Part shown: one piece after another, positions 25,636-33,590 of the stretch | Layout of the letters: each line of letters begins with the position of its first letter | Position numbering within the stretch: the first letter of the stretch is position 1 | Assembly: GCF_001613405.1 (NCBI RefSeq) | Contig: NZ_BDCH01000040.1 | Location: 93,780-157,779, forward strand | Origin: Nocardia crassostreae | GTDB lineage: Bacteria; Actinomycetota; Actinomycetes; Mycobacteriales; Mycobacteriaceae | Length of the DNA: 64,000 nt | Direction of reading: 5' to 3' | Made by a program: the position numbers and the translations under genes | Notes under the pieces: model-generated | Seen by the model: only the letters and a program-made list of their open reading frames with translations | Told to the model about the DNA's origin: nothing | The model's database searches: none

Positions 25636-26202
25636 ATGGGGATGAATGTGTTTCACCAGCTCTTGTGCCGGTCCTCGATGTGGGAGCGGACCAGCGCCAC
25701 CCGCATCGTGCCGTGGGCGCTGGATCAAATCGAATTGGGCGACAACGCGCTCGAGGTCGGGCCCGGGTACGGCGCGAACGTGCGAACCCTGCGCGCCCGA
25801 TCCACCGCGCTGACCGGCCTCGAGATCGACCCGGCCCTGGCGACGCGGCTGCGGAACCGGCAGGGCGGGGAGGTGCGCGTCATCGAGGGTGACGGCACCG
25901 CGATGCCGTTGCCGGACAAGGACTTCAGCTCCGTGGTGTGCTTCACCATGCTGCATCACGTGCCCTCGCCCGCCCAGCAGGACGACCTGTTCGCCGAGGC
26001 GTTCCGGGTCTTGCGCCCCGGCGGCGTCTTCGCGGGCAGCGACGGTCTGGACCGGCCGTTCTTCCGGCTCATCCACCTCGGCGACACCTGTGTGCCGGTG
26101 CCGCCCGAGACATTGTCCGACCGGCTCGCCCGCATCGGCTTCACCGATATCGAGATCGACACCGCCGCAACGATGTTCCGCTTCCGTGCCCGGCGTCCGT
26201 AG
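25636..26202 (+). CDS. Class I SAM-dependent methyltransferase
   Basis: About 188 residues from ATG 25636 (25642 is an alternative). The SAM-binding fold is clear: LEVGPGYGANVRTL (motif I), TGLEIDPAL, GDGTAMPLPDKDFSSVVCF (motif II region) and FRVLRPGGVF (motif III). A small substrate rather than nucleic acid is likely from the length. It is divergent from the AraC regulator. Confidence 0.85.
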   Translation: MGMNVFHQLLCRSSMWERTSATRIVPWALDQIELGDNALEVGPGYGANVRTLRARSTALTGLEIDPALATRLRNRQGGEVRVIEGDGTAMPLPDKDFSSVVCFTMLHHVPSPAQQDDLFAEAFRVLRPGGVFAGSDGLDRPFFRLIHLGDTCVPVPPETLSDRLARIGFTDIEIDTAATMFRFRARRP

Positions 26203-26225
26203 CGCTCACGGCACCGGCACGGCGG

Positions 26226-26939
26226 TCACAGCACGGGCACGCCCACGGTGTTCGTCATGAGATTCGCTCGCGCGAACCGGGTGAGCTCATCGGCGAACAC
26301 TTCGGGAGCGCCGGACTCGATGCCGTCGAGAATGGCGGTGGCGACGTCGGCGGGGGAGTTCTTGGGGTGGTCGATGCGCGCCGCCATATCGGTGTCGATG
26401 AACGCCGCGTGTACGCCGACCACCAGCGTGCCCTGCTCCCGCAGGGCGATACGCAGGCCGTTGGTGAGCGACCAGGCCGCGGACTTGGACGCGCTGTAGG
26501 CCGCGACCGCGGGCAGGCTGACCCAGGACAGCACCGACAGCACGTTCACCAGCGCACCGCCGCCGTTCGCGGCGAGGACGGGCGCGAAGGCCTGGCTCAT
26601 ACGGAGCGTGCCGAAGTAGTTGGTCTCCATCTCGTCGCGCGCGGTGTCGAGCGTGGTCGCGGCGGTAATGCTGCCGGGTCGGCTGATGCCCGCATTGTTG
26701 ATGAGCAGCGTGGTGTCCCCGCAGCGGGCGGCCGCGGCGGCGACGGCCGCCGGATCGGTCGTATCCAGTTGCACCGGAATCAGATCCGGATCGGTGACGC
26801 TGCCCGGATCGCGCACTCCCGCGTAGACGGTGGCCGCGCCGCGCGCCGTCAGTGCCCGCGCGATGGCTCGTCCGAGTCCGCGGTTCGCGCCCGTGACGAA
26901 GGCGGTGCTGCCGTCGATCTTGACGCCGGATTCACTCAT
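26226..26939 (-). CDS. Short-chain dehydrogenase/reductase
   Basis: The 237-residue protein has AFVTGANRGLGRAIARAL (TGxxxGxG NAD(P)-binding loop), LLINNAG, a catalytic Ser in NVLSVLSWVSLPAV and the YxxxK motif in YSASKSAAWSL. It is a classical SDR of unknown substrate. It is divergent from an HxlR regulator, with a palindromic operator between them, so it is probably the repressed target. Reading frames extending further upstream run through the operator and are not used. Confidence 0.9.
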   Translation of the reverse strand: MSESGVKIDGSTAFVTGANRGLGRAIARALTARGAATVYAGVRDPGSVTDPDLIPVQLDTTDPAAVAAAAARCGDTTLLINNAGISRPGSITAATTLDTARDEMETNYFGTLRMSQAFAPVLAANGGGALVNVLSVLSWVSLPAVAAYSASKSAAWSLTNGLRIALREQGTLVVGVHAAFIDTDMAARIDHPKNSPADVATAILDGIESGAPEVFADELTRFARANLMTNTVGVPVL

Positions 26940-26958
26940 GACCTGCACTCCCTGGTTA

Positions 26959-27005
26959 GTTGGAATTTCCAACCCACTATGGCATGCGGTAAGTTGGAAA
27001 TCCAG
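26959..27005. promoter_or_regulatory. HxlR operator between the SDR and HxlR genes
   Basis: GTTGGAATTTCCAAC (26959-26973) is a perfect inverted repeat with a one-base centre. A second half site, GTTGGAAATCCAG, starts at 26993. Both lie in the 91-bp gap between the divergent starts, so the HxlR protein could control both genes from here. Confidence 0.72.
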
Positions 27006-27030
27006 ACCCACTCGGAACGAGGAGGTGGCG

Positions 27031-27453
27031 GTGCCGTCGGAAGCCCGTGCGTGCTCGATAGCCAATGCGCTCAAGGTCGTCGGCGAGCGCTGGAGCCTGC
27101 TCGCAGTGCGCGAAATCATGCTGGGGGTCAACCGGTTCGACCAGATCGCCCGCAATACCGGGGCCAGCCGCGACATCCTCACCACCCGATTGCGCAAGCT
27201 CGAGGAGGTCGGGCTGCTGGAACGCCGGATGTACCAGGAACATCCGCCGCGCTACGAATACGTGCTCAGCGAATCCGGACAGGCGCTGCACTGGGTGCTG
27301 CTCAACCTCATGAACTGGGGTGATCGCTACGTCACCGAGGGCGCGCCGCCGCTGGTCCTCGAACACGACTGCGGCGCGGTGCTGGGCCCGGTAACGGTGT
27401 GCGCGCACTGTGCACGGCCGGTCTCGCCCACCAGCCTGCGTCCGCTGCCCTAG
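27031..27453 (+). CDS. HxlR family winged-helix regulator
   Basis: About 140 residues from GTG 27031, behind GGAGG. CSIANALKVVGERWSLLAVREI, GVNRFDQIARNTGASRDILTTRLRKL and YVLSESGQAL form the HxlR winged helix. Three or four Cys in the tail (DCGAVLGPV, CAHCARP) could bind metal or sense redox or electrophiles. It is divergent from the SDR gene, and the palindrome between them is the probable binding site. Confidence 0.87.
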   Translation: MPSEARACSIANALKVVGERWSLLAVREIMLGVNRFDQIARNTGASRDILTTRLRKLEEVGLLERRMYQEHPPRYEYVLSESGQALHWVLLNLMNWGDRYVTEGAPPLVLEHDCGAVLGPVTVCAHCARPVSPTSLRPLP

Positions 27454-27454
27454 A

Positions 27455-28036
27455 TCAGGGCGCGGTAACCTCGAAAAAGGTTGCCGGATCCAGGGTGTCG
27501 ATCGGAATCCAGCGTGGCGGCGGGATCTCGGCCGCCCCCTCGGCGGTGCCGTCCGCCTGCCCCGCGCTCCGTAGGATGCGCCCGTAGCCTTGCAGATCCA
27601 AAGCGAGCCAGGGGTTCTCGTCGATCCGCATGGCCAGCGCATAGCAGGTGGCGAGCATGTGCAGGCAGCGCTCGCCGCGCGCGCGGCAGGAGCAGTCGAG
27701 CGCGGACAGCGTGGGCGACACCGTGATTCCGGCCTCGGCGATCGCGGTGCGATGCTCGTCGGTCAGCATGACGGCCTCCGCGGGTACCAGTTCCGCGATC
27801 GCGCGCACCGCCGCGGCGGGCAGCGGAGCCACCTCGAAGTAGGTCACCGATGCCTCCGACCCGCGATGAATGTTCGCTCGCACCATTGCGCCGGTGATCT
27901 CGATCCGCACGAGGCCGTTGCGCGCGATGCTGCGCGCGCGGGGCAGCATCGGTTCGGGTTTGGTCATCCGCAGCGGTTCGGCCAGTCGCACCCAGTCCCG
28001 GCCCCACGCGGTGTATCCGAAATCGTTGTCGGGCAT
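27455..28036 (-). CDS. SWIM zinc-finger protein
   Basis: The 193-residue protein contains the SWIM motif LDCSCRARGERCLHMLATCYAL (CxCx6CxH) near residue 125, a zinc-binding DNA or protein interaction fold. Its ATG overlaps the TGA of the SNF2 gene, so the two are translationally coupled. In actinobacteria SWIM and SNF2-family helicase genes are regular partners, and the pair probably works together on DNA. Confidence 0.88.
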   Translation of the reverse strand: MPDNDFGYTAWGRDWVRLAEPLRMTKPEPMLPRARSIARNGLVRIEITGAMVRANIHRGSEASVTYFEVAPLPAAAVRAIAELVPAEAVMLTDEHRTAIAEAGITVSPTLSALDCSCRARGERCLHMLATCYALAMRIDENPWLALDLQGYGRILRSAGQADGTAEGAAEIPPPRWIPIDTLDPATFFEVTAP

Positions 28037-29889
28037 CAGTTGCCTCGCTTCCGGCGCAGCAGGTCGAGCAGGCGGTCGTCGTCGAGGCGCGCCAAGGTGG
28101 CGATCCCGCTGGTGTCGGTCAGATCCGTGAGCGCCGACTTGCGGTCGTGCATCCCGGCGATGTGCTCCTCGATGGTGGTGCCCGAGGTGAGCGTCGTGAC
28201 GGTGACCGTGCGCGTCTGCCCGATGCGGTGCGCGCGATCCGATGTCTGCGCCTCGACGGCCGGATTCCACCAGCGGTCGAAGTGCACGACATCCGCGGCC
28301 CGCGTCAGCGTCAGCCCGGTGCCCGCCGCCTTCAGACTCAGCACGAGAATCGGTGGCCCGTCCGGAGATTGGAACCGCCGCACCAGCTCCGAGCGCTCGG
28401 ACTGCTTCAGCCCGCCGTGGAAGAACGGCGCGGTGACCCCGAACTGCTCGGCGCACTGCCGGACCAGCAGCTCGCCCGTGCGGCGGTACTGGGTGAACAC
28501 CAGTGTGGGCGAGCCGGTATCGAGATTGTTGGCGAGGATATCGGTGCACACATCGAATTTCCCGGAGCGCCCGGACAATTCGTCGAGCTCGCCGGTGATC
28601 AGCCCCGGATGATTGCACACCTGCTTCAACTCGGTGAGCACCGCCAGCACCCGGGTGTGCCGCTCGGCCCCCGATCCGAACCCCGCCTCCTCGGCCCGCG
28701 CCAGCAGCTGGTCGTAGAGTCGCTCCTGCTCGGCGGTGAGATCACAGATCAGATCGCTGTGAATCTTCGGCGGCAGCGTGGAGGCCACATCCGCCTTGCG
28801 TCGCGCCAGCACCACCAGCTCCAGCGCGTCCCGCAACCGCACCACCGCCGCCGCGGACCCCTCGTGAATCGGCCGCACGAACCGCCGCCGGAACTGCGCC
28901 TTGTGCGTGAATGCCTGCGGCACGGTCAAATTCAGCAAGGCCCACAACTCGTCGAGATGATTCTCCACCGGCGTCCCCGTGAGCGCGATCCGCACGTCCG
29001 CGGTGATCGCCCGCGCCGCCTTGGCCACCTGCGTGCGCGGATTCTTCAGCACCTGCGCCTCGTCGAAAACCGCACTCGCCCACCGCTGCCCGGCCAGCGC
29101 CGCCCCGTGCCCCCGCAGCGTCGGATACCCGGTCACCACGATCGTCCCGTCCGCGATCTCCGGCAGTTCCCCGCCCCGCCAGGTCACCGGCCGCAGTCCC
29201 GGCGCGAACCGCTCGATCTCGTGCGCCCAGTTGCCGACCAGCGAGGTTGGGCAGACCACCAGCTGCGGCCCCTCCCCGGCCCGCCCCAGCAGATACCCGA
29301 TCGCCTGTACGGTCTTGCCCAGCCCCATCTCATCGGCCAGCACCGCCCCGCCGTGCGCCGCCCCGGTCTCCCGTAACCAGGTGATCCCGCGCGCCTGATA
29401 CGACCGCAGCTCGGCCTTCAACCCGGCTCGCAGCTCCCCGCTCAGCGCCACGGTGTCCCGTAGTACCCGCAATGCCCGATCGCCGGAGACGATGGCGTTC
29501 CCAGCCGCGTTCGGCACCGCGTGCGCCGCGGCGGGCAGTTCCGACGCCGCGATCTCCCCGCTCAACGCCGCCCGCCACGCCGCCACCGAGACCCCCGGTT
29601 CGCTCAGCTCGACCACCGGCAACCGCTCCGGATCGACCAGCGCGCACTCGACCTCGGTCACCGCGATCCCGCCCTCGCCCGGTACGGCCACAGGCACTGT
29701 CTCCAATTCACCCAGCCCGCGCGGCGCGGACCCGGGCTCGCGCCCGGTCCACGTCCACAGCGCGAACTGATGACGATCGGGCAGGTAGGTGGCATGTACG
29801 GCAGGCAGCGCAACTCCTCGGTCATAGCGGCAGACGACCGTTGTACCCGATTTTCCGGGCACCGCGCACAGAGCAGACCCGTGATACAT
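28036..29889 (-). CDS. SNF2-family helicase
   Basis: About 617 residues if ATG 29889 is used; a GTG at 29862 or an ATG at 29931 are other options and none has a clear ribosome site. The ATPase motifs are complete: LADEMGLGKTVQAIGYL (Walker A), VFDEAQVLKNPRTQ (DEAQ box), IALTGTPVENHLDELW, VFTQYRRTGELL, LVLSLKAAGTGLTLTRA and DRAHRIGQTRTVTV. It is a dsDNA translocase of the RapA/SNF2 branch, coupled to the SWIM gene downstream. Confidence 0.9.
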   Translation of the reverse strand: MYHGSALCAVPGKSGTTVVCRYDRGVALPAVHATYLPDRHQFALWTWTGREPGSAPRGLGELETVPVAVPGEGGIAVTEVECALVDPERLPVVELSEPGVSVAAWRAALSGEIAASELPAAAHAVPNAAGNAIVSGDRALRVLRDTVALSGELRAGLKAELRSYQARGITWLRETGAAHGGAVLADEMGLGKTVQAIGYLLGRAGEGPQLVVCPTSLVGNWAHEIERFAPGLRPVTWRGGELPEIADGTIVVTGYPTLRGHGAALAGQRWASAVFDEAQVLKNPRTQVAKAARAITADVRIALTGTPVENHLDELWALLNLTVPQAFTHKAQFRRRFVRPIHEGSAAAVVRLRDALELVVLARRKADVASTLPPKIHSDLICDLTAEQERLYDQLLARAEEAGFGSGAERHTRVLAVLTELKQVCNHPGLITGELDELSGRSGKFDVCTDILANNLDTGSPTLVFTQYRRTGELLVRQCAEQFGVTAPFFHGGLKQSERSELVRRFQSPDGPPILVLSLKAAGTGLTLTRAADVVHFDRWWNPAVEAQTSDRAHRIGQTRTVTVTTLTSGTTIEEHIAGMHDRKSALTDLTDTSGIATLARLDDDRLLDLLRRKRGN

Positions 29890-29942
29890 GCCATGTTGTC
29901 GCCCACCGTCCGGACATGTCTTCGGGCACATTCCCCGAAACG

Positions 29943-29978
29943 CCAGCGGCGGGCGATCTTTCGATCGCCCGCCGCTGG
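29943..29978 (-). terminator. Strong hairpin terminator between SNF2 and DUF7455
   Basis: A perfect 16-bp stem (29943-29958 with 29963-29978) closes on a TTTC loop. It is followed by GGTTTTC on the plus strand and by CGTTTCG on the minus strand. The only gene ending toward it is DUF7455 on the minus strand, so it probably ends that transcript. Confidence 0.8.
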
Positions 29979-30050
29979 GGTTTTCTGTTGGGAAGATTCA
30001 ATTGTCGAGCGGACCCTTCGAGGTGGCGTACCGGCCTCGAAGCGGAGGAG

Positions 30051-30248
30051 CTATGAAAGCGCCGGTGCCGACTCCGTGTCGATCACGGCTTCGAGCTCAC
30101 GGAGACGATCCATGTGCTCATTGGCGTGATGCTGGCAGAAGAGCAACTCGCCACCACCGGGAAGGGTCGCACGCACGCGTGCTCCTGCCCCACAGCGGTC
30201 ACAACGGTCGACCGCGGTCAGTGGGGTGCTTGTCAGGGTTCCTGGCAT
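30051..30248 (-). CDS. DUF7455 small cysteine protein
   Basis: The 65-residue protein begins MPGTLTSTPLTAVDRCDRC, behind GGAGGAGTC, and carries CDRCGAGARVRATLPGGGEL and FCQHHANEH. The CxxC and CxHH clusters make a likely zinc site. It is conserved in mycobacteria and nocardiae near sigA. Function is unknown. Confidence 0.88.
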   Translation of the reverse strand: MPGTLTSTPLTAVDRCDRCGAGARVRATLPGGGELLFCQHHANEHMDRLRELEAVIDTESAPALS

Positions 30249-30595
30249 GACTCCTCCGTCCTGGCTCCGGGTGCTCGCGCACCGTTTGCCTGGTGTGGGG
30301 CCCACAGTCCACTCTGTGGGCCTCGCTACCGCTACTTCCCAGCAGTGGTTGATGACTACTCTGTCAGACGTTCGGCGGGAGGTCTTTGTTCCCGAGGAGT
30401 TTCCCGTGTGTTTTGCCTAACACGACCTGGGGTTTCGCTGAAAGCGAACAGGCCCGGGCGGCAAGGGAAAAACACCTGTGAAGCCCTCCGGGCTCCCCGC
30501 CGAACACGCTGATCGAGTTGTCTACCGGGAGACTACCCGCGAGCCCCGACACCCACACTCCGATTGAGTAACCCTATGAGTACGGGACAGCAAGC
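30249..30595 (-). other. Long upstream region of DUF7455 with hairpins
   Basis: No convincing gene lies in these 350 bp. GGCCCACAG (30299-30307) pairs with CTGTGGGCC (30314-30322), about 50 bp before the DUF7455 start, and TTCGCT/AGCGAA (near 30434-30448) and AGCCCTCCGGGCT (30483-30495) form smaller stems. A structured 5' leader is possible but matches no class I recognise. Confidence 0.4.
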
Positions 30596-32401
30596 TCACA
30601 GCCACGATGGGTCCAGGTCGAGGGTGGTGCGATCGCCCGAATCGAGGAGATCGAACAGGGGGTTGGTACGGGGGAGTTCCCAGTGGAAGAAGTAGCGGGC
30701 GGCGGCGCGTTTGCCGTGGCCGAAGTCGTCCCCTCGGGCGACGTGCGGGGCGGCGGCGAGCGATTGCTCGAGCCAGATCCAGGCGAGCACGATATGGCCG
30801 AAGGCCTCCAGGTAGGCGGCCGAATTCGCGAGGGCGGAGACCGGGTCGGCGTCGCGCCCCAGGCCCGCCGTGGTGGCGGCCAGGCGGGTGGCGGCGGCCT
30901 CCAGGGCGGCGGCGAAGGCGGTGAGTTCCGGGTCGGTGGCGGCGCGGGCGGCGGCCACGGTCGCCGCCATGGTTTCGAGCAGGGCGGTGAGGGCCGCGCC
31001 GTTGTCGAGGGTGACCTGGCGGCCCAGCAGGTCGAGGCTCTGGACGCCGTGGGTGCCCTCGTGGATGGGGTTGAGGCGGTTGTCGCGGTAGTGCTGTTCG
31101 ACGTCGTAGTCGCGGGTGTAGCCCGCGCCGCCGTGCACCTGGATGGCGAGATCGTTGGCGGCCAGGCACCATTGGCTCGGCCAGCTCTTGGCGATGGGGG
31201 TGAGGATGCGCAGCAGGGTGGCGGCGCGGGCGCGGTCGTCCGGGGTCCCGGCGGTGTGCTGGTCGTCGACCAGCTTGCCGCAGTAGAGCTGAAGGGCCAG
31301 TGCGCCTTCGGCATAGGACTTCTGGGCGAGCAGCATGCGCCGCACGTCCGGGTGGTCGACAATGGGCACCTGGGCGCCGCCGCGCGCGCCGACGGGGCGG
31401 CCCTGCGGGCGGTTGCGGGCGTAGTCGAGGGATTTCAGGTAGCCGGTGTAGCCGAGGGCGGTGGCGGTCATGCCGACGCCGATGCGGGCCTCGTTCATCA
31501 TCGTGAACATTTGCGCCAGGCCGTTATTGGGCTCGCCGACCAGGTAGCCGACGGCCCCCGGGACGCCGCCGGGGGTGAAGTTGCCGTCGCCGAAGACCGG
31601 CGCGGTATTGACGGTGCCGCGCCAGCCCATCTTGTGATTGATGCCCGCCAGCACGATGTCGTTGCGCTCACCCCGCGAACCGGCTTCGCCCGGAAGGTAT
31701 TTGGGCACGATGAACAGCGAGATGCCGCGCGTGCCCTTGGGTGCGCCCGGAATGCGGGCCAGCACCGGGTGCACGATGTTCTCCGAAAGATCGTGGTCCC
31801 CACCGGAAATCCACATCTTGCGGCCGAAGATCCGGTACGTGCCGTCGTCCTGCGGCGCCGCGCGGGTGGTGATGTCGGCGAGGCTGGATCCGGCGTGCGG
31901 TTCCGACAGCGCCATGGTGCCGAAATTGCGGCCGTCGAGCATGGGGCGCACGAAGGCGTCGATCTGCTCCGGACTACCGTGCGCGGCCAGCAGATTGGCA
32001 TTGGCGGCGGTGAGCAGCAGATAGGAGGTGGTGGCGACGTTCGCGGCATGGAACCACGCCATGCACGCCGAATTGACGACATAGGGCAGCTGCATGCCGC
32101 CGATCTCGTAATCCATTGCCGCGCCGATCAGTCCGGCATCGGCGAAGGCGCGCAATGCCTTGCCCGCCGCGGGGATGATGTGCACGCGCTCGCCGTCGAA
32201 GGTGGGCTCGGACAGATCGTTCTCGCGATTGTGCGGCGCGAAGTAGGTGGTGGCGAGATCCTGGCACAGCCGCAGCACCTGGTCGAAGGTCTCGCGGGAG
32301 TGGTCGGCGAAGCGTTCCCGTTCCGTCAGCGCGGTCACGTCCAGCCAGTCGTAGAGCAGGAACTCGATATCGCGGGCAGACATGATGAGCGACGGGTTCA
32401 T
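30596..32401 (-). CDS. Large acyl-CoA dehydrogenase (FadE5/DmdC type)
   Basis: The 601-residue protein is longer than ordinary acyl-CoA dehydrogenases, with a C-terminal helical extension. It shows ALSEPHAGSSLADITTRA, GRKMWISGGDHDLSENIVH, MNEARIGVGMTATALGYTG, VHGGAGYTRDYDVEQHYRD and NPIHEGTHGVQSLDLLG. Glu448 in HEGT is the expected catalytic base. The nearest known types are mycobacterial FadE5 and the DmdC-like enzymes. The AraC-type gene just upstream may regulate it. MSARD at residue 7 is an alternative start. Confidence 0.87.
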   Translation of the reverse strand: MNPSLIMSARDIEFLLYDWLDVTALTERERFADHSRETFDQVLRLCQDLATTYFAPHNRENDLSEPTFDGERVHIIPAAGKALRAFADAGLIGAAMDYEIGGMQLPYVVNSACMAWFHAANVATTSYLLLTAANANLLAAHGSPEQIDAFVRPMLDGRNFGTMALSEPHAGSSLADITTRAAPQDDGTYRIFGRKMWISGGDHDLSENIVHPVLARIPGAPKGTRGISLFIVPKYLPGEAGSRGERNDIVLAGINHKMGWRGTVNTAPVFGDGNFTPGGVPGAVGYLVGEPNNGLAQMFTMMNEARIGVGMTATALGYTGYLKSLDYARNRPQGRPVGARGGAQVPIVDHPDVRRMLLAQKSYAEGALALQLYCGKLVDDQHTAGTPDDRARAATLLRILTPIAKSWPSQWCLAANDLAIQVHGGAGYTRDYDVEQHYRDNRLNPIHEGTHGVQSLDLLGRQVTLDNGAALTALLETMAATVAAARAATDPELTAFAAALEAAATRLAATTAGLGRDADPVSALANSAAYLEAFGHIVLAWIWLEQSLAAAPHVARGDDFGHGKRAAARYFFHWELPRTNPLFDLLDSGDRTTLDLDPSWL

Positions 32402-32420
32402 ACCAGGAACGTACCGGGAT

Positions 32421-33455
32421 TCAGGAACGGACCGGGGCCCGACCTCGGTGCAATCGTCCGAAATGTTCGGGGGACTGGCCCTTCCAGGAGCGGAAGGCCG
32501 AGGCGAAGGCGGACACGCTGGAGTAGCCGAGCCGTTCGGCGGCCTGTTCGACGGTCAATCCGGCGATGAGCAGCTCCTCGGCGAGCATGCCGACCGTCTC
32601 GGTGCTCAGTTCGCGGAAGGTGGTGCCCTCTTCGGCCAGGCGGCGGCGCAGGGTGCGCACGCTGACATCGAGGTCGGCGGCAATGCGGGTCTGGTCGGCG
32701 GAGCCGCCGTGGCGGATGAGCAGTTGGCGGACGCGGCCGCTGAGGCCGCTGCGGCTGCGGCGGCTCTCCATGAGGTCGGCGCACTGCTGCTCGTAGAACC
32801 GGGCGGTCGACAGATTCGCCTGGGGTAGTGGGGTTTGCAGCGTGCTCGCCTGAAAGCCGATCTGCGAGCGCGGCATCGAGAAGTGCACATCCTCCACGCC
32901 GAAGACGGCGCCGAACATCTCGTAGATGGGGTGGGCTTCCACATTCAGCTCCACGCGCACGGTCGGGATGCGCATGGGCAGCAGATCCTGCTGCACGGTG
33001 GCAATGGCGGCGAGATCCCGTTCCAGGGTGAAACGCCGGATTTCGGGCGGCAGTACGCTGTCGTCGCGCACCACCCACACCTCCGCGCCCCGGTCCTCGA
33101 TCTGGTGCGGGGCGGTGGTGAAGGTCAGGTCCGAGTAGCGCTGCGCGATATCCATGGCGTGGCGCATGTTCATGCTGCTCATCAGGGCGAAACCCATGAC
33201 GCCCAGGGACGGCGGATGGCACAGCAGCCCGGCCAGCAGGCCCAGGCCGGGCTCGTCCTCGATGCCCTCGACCACATTGCGCGTCACCGAGAACTCTTGA
33301 CCCACGGTGATTTCGAATGACGGATCGCGCAGATCGACTTCTCTGATGCCGGTCCCCTTCAGGACCGATGCCAGCGGGAGACCGCGGCCCAGCGCGAAAT
33401 CGACCAGCAGCGCGGTACTGGTGATGGAACGCAGCCGCTCCAACTCTTCCGTCAC
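32421..33455 (-). CDS. AraC family regulator with N-terminal arabinose-binding-like domain
   Basis: The 344-residue protein has an N-terminal ligand domain (residues about 10-195, LLVDFALGRGLPLASVL, LGVMGFALMSSMNMRHAMDI) and a C-terminal double HTH (IAADLDVSVRTLRRRLAEEG and VEQAAERLGYSSVSAFASAFR). This architecture is common in mycobacterial regulators of fatty-acid and steroid genes. It precedes the large acyl-CoA dehydrogenase on the same strand by 20 bp and probably controls it and the divergent aldehyde dehydrogenase. Confidence 0.86.
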   Translation of the reverse strand: MTEELERLRSITSTALLVDFALGRGLPLASVLKGTGIREVDLRDPSFEITVGQEFSVTRNVVEGIEDEPGLGLLAGLLCHPPSLGVMGFALMSSMNMRHAMDIAQRYSDLTFTTAPHQIEDRGAEVWVVRDDSVLPPEIRRFTLERDLAAIATVQQDLLPMRIPTVRVELNVEAHPIYEMFGAVFGVEDVHFSMPRSQIGFQASTLQTPLPQANLSTARFYEQQCADLMESRRSRSGLSGRVRQLLIRHGGSADQTRIAADLDVSVRTLRRRLAEEGTTFRELSTETVGMLAEELLIAGLTVEQAAERLGYSSVSAFASAFRSWKGQSPEHFGRLHRGRAPVRS

Positions 33456-33590
33456 TCAGGCAGTCTCGCAAACTTCCGGCGTCCCCGAGGCGTTACCGGC
33501 CGGTAAGTTGCCTGGTTGCGGCCCGTATTCGTCGGTTCCTGGCCGCTAGGAAGCTGGTCGCTCGAAAACCTCACCCATACGGTGAGATTC

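Noticed and set aside
28147..29376. 409-codon open frame opposite the SNF2 helicase
   Set aside because: Arg/Pro-rich shadow without a start signal or family match.
30683..32569. 628-codon open frame opposite the large acyl-CoA dehydrogenase
   Set aside because: Antisense shadow with Gly/Val/Ala bias and no motif.
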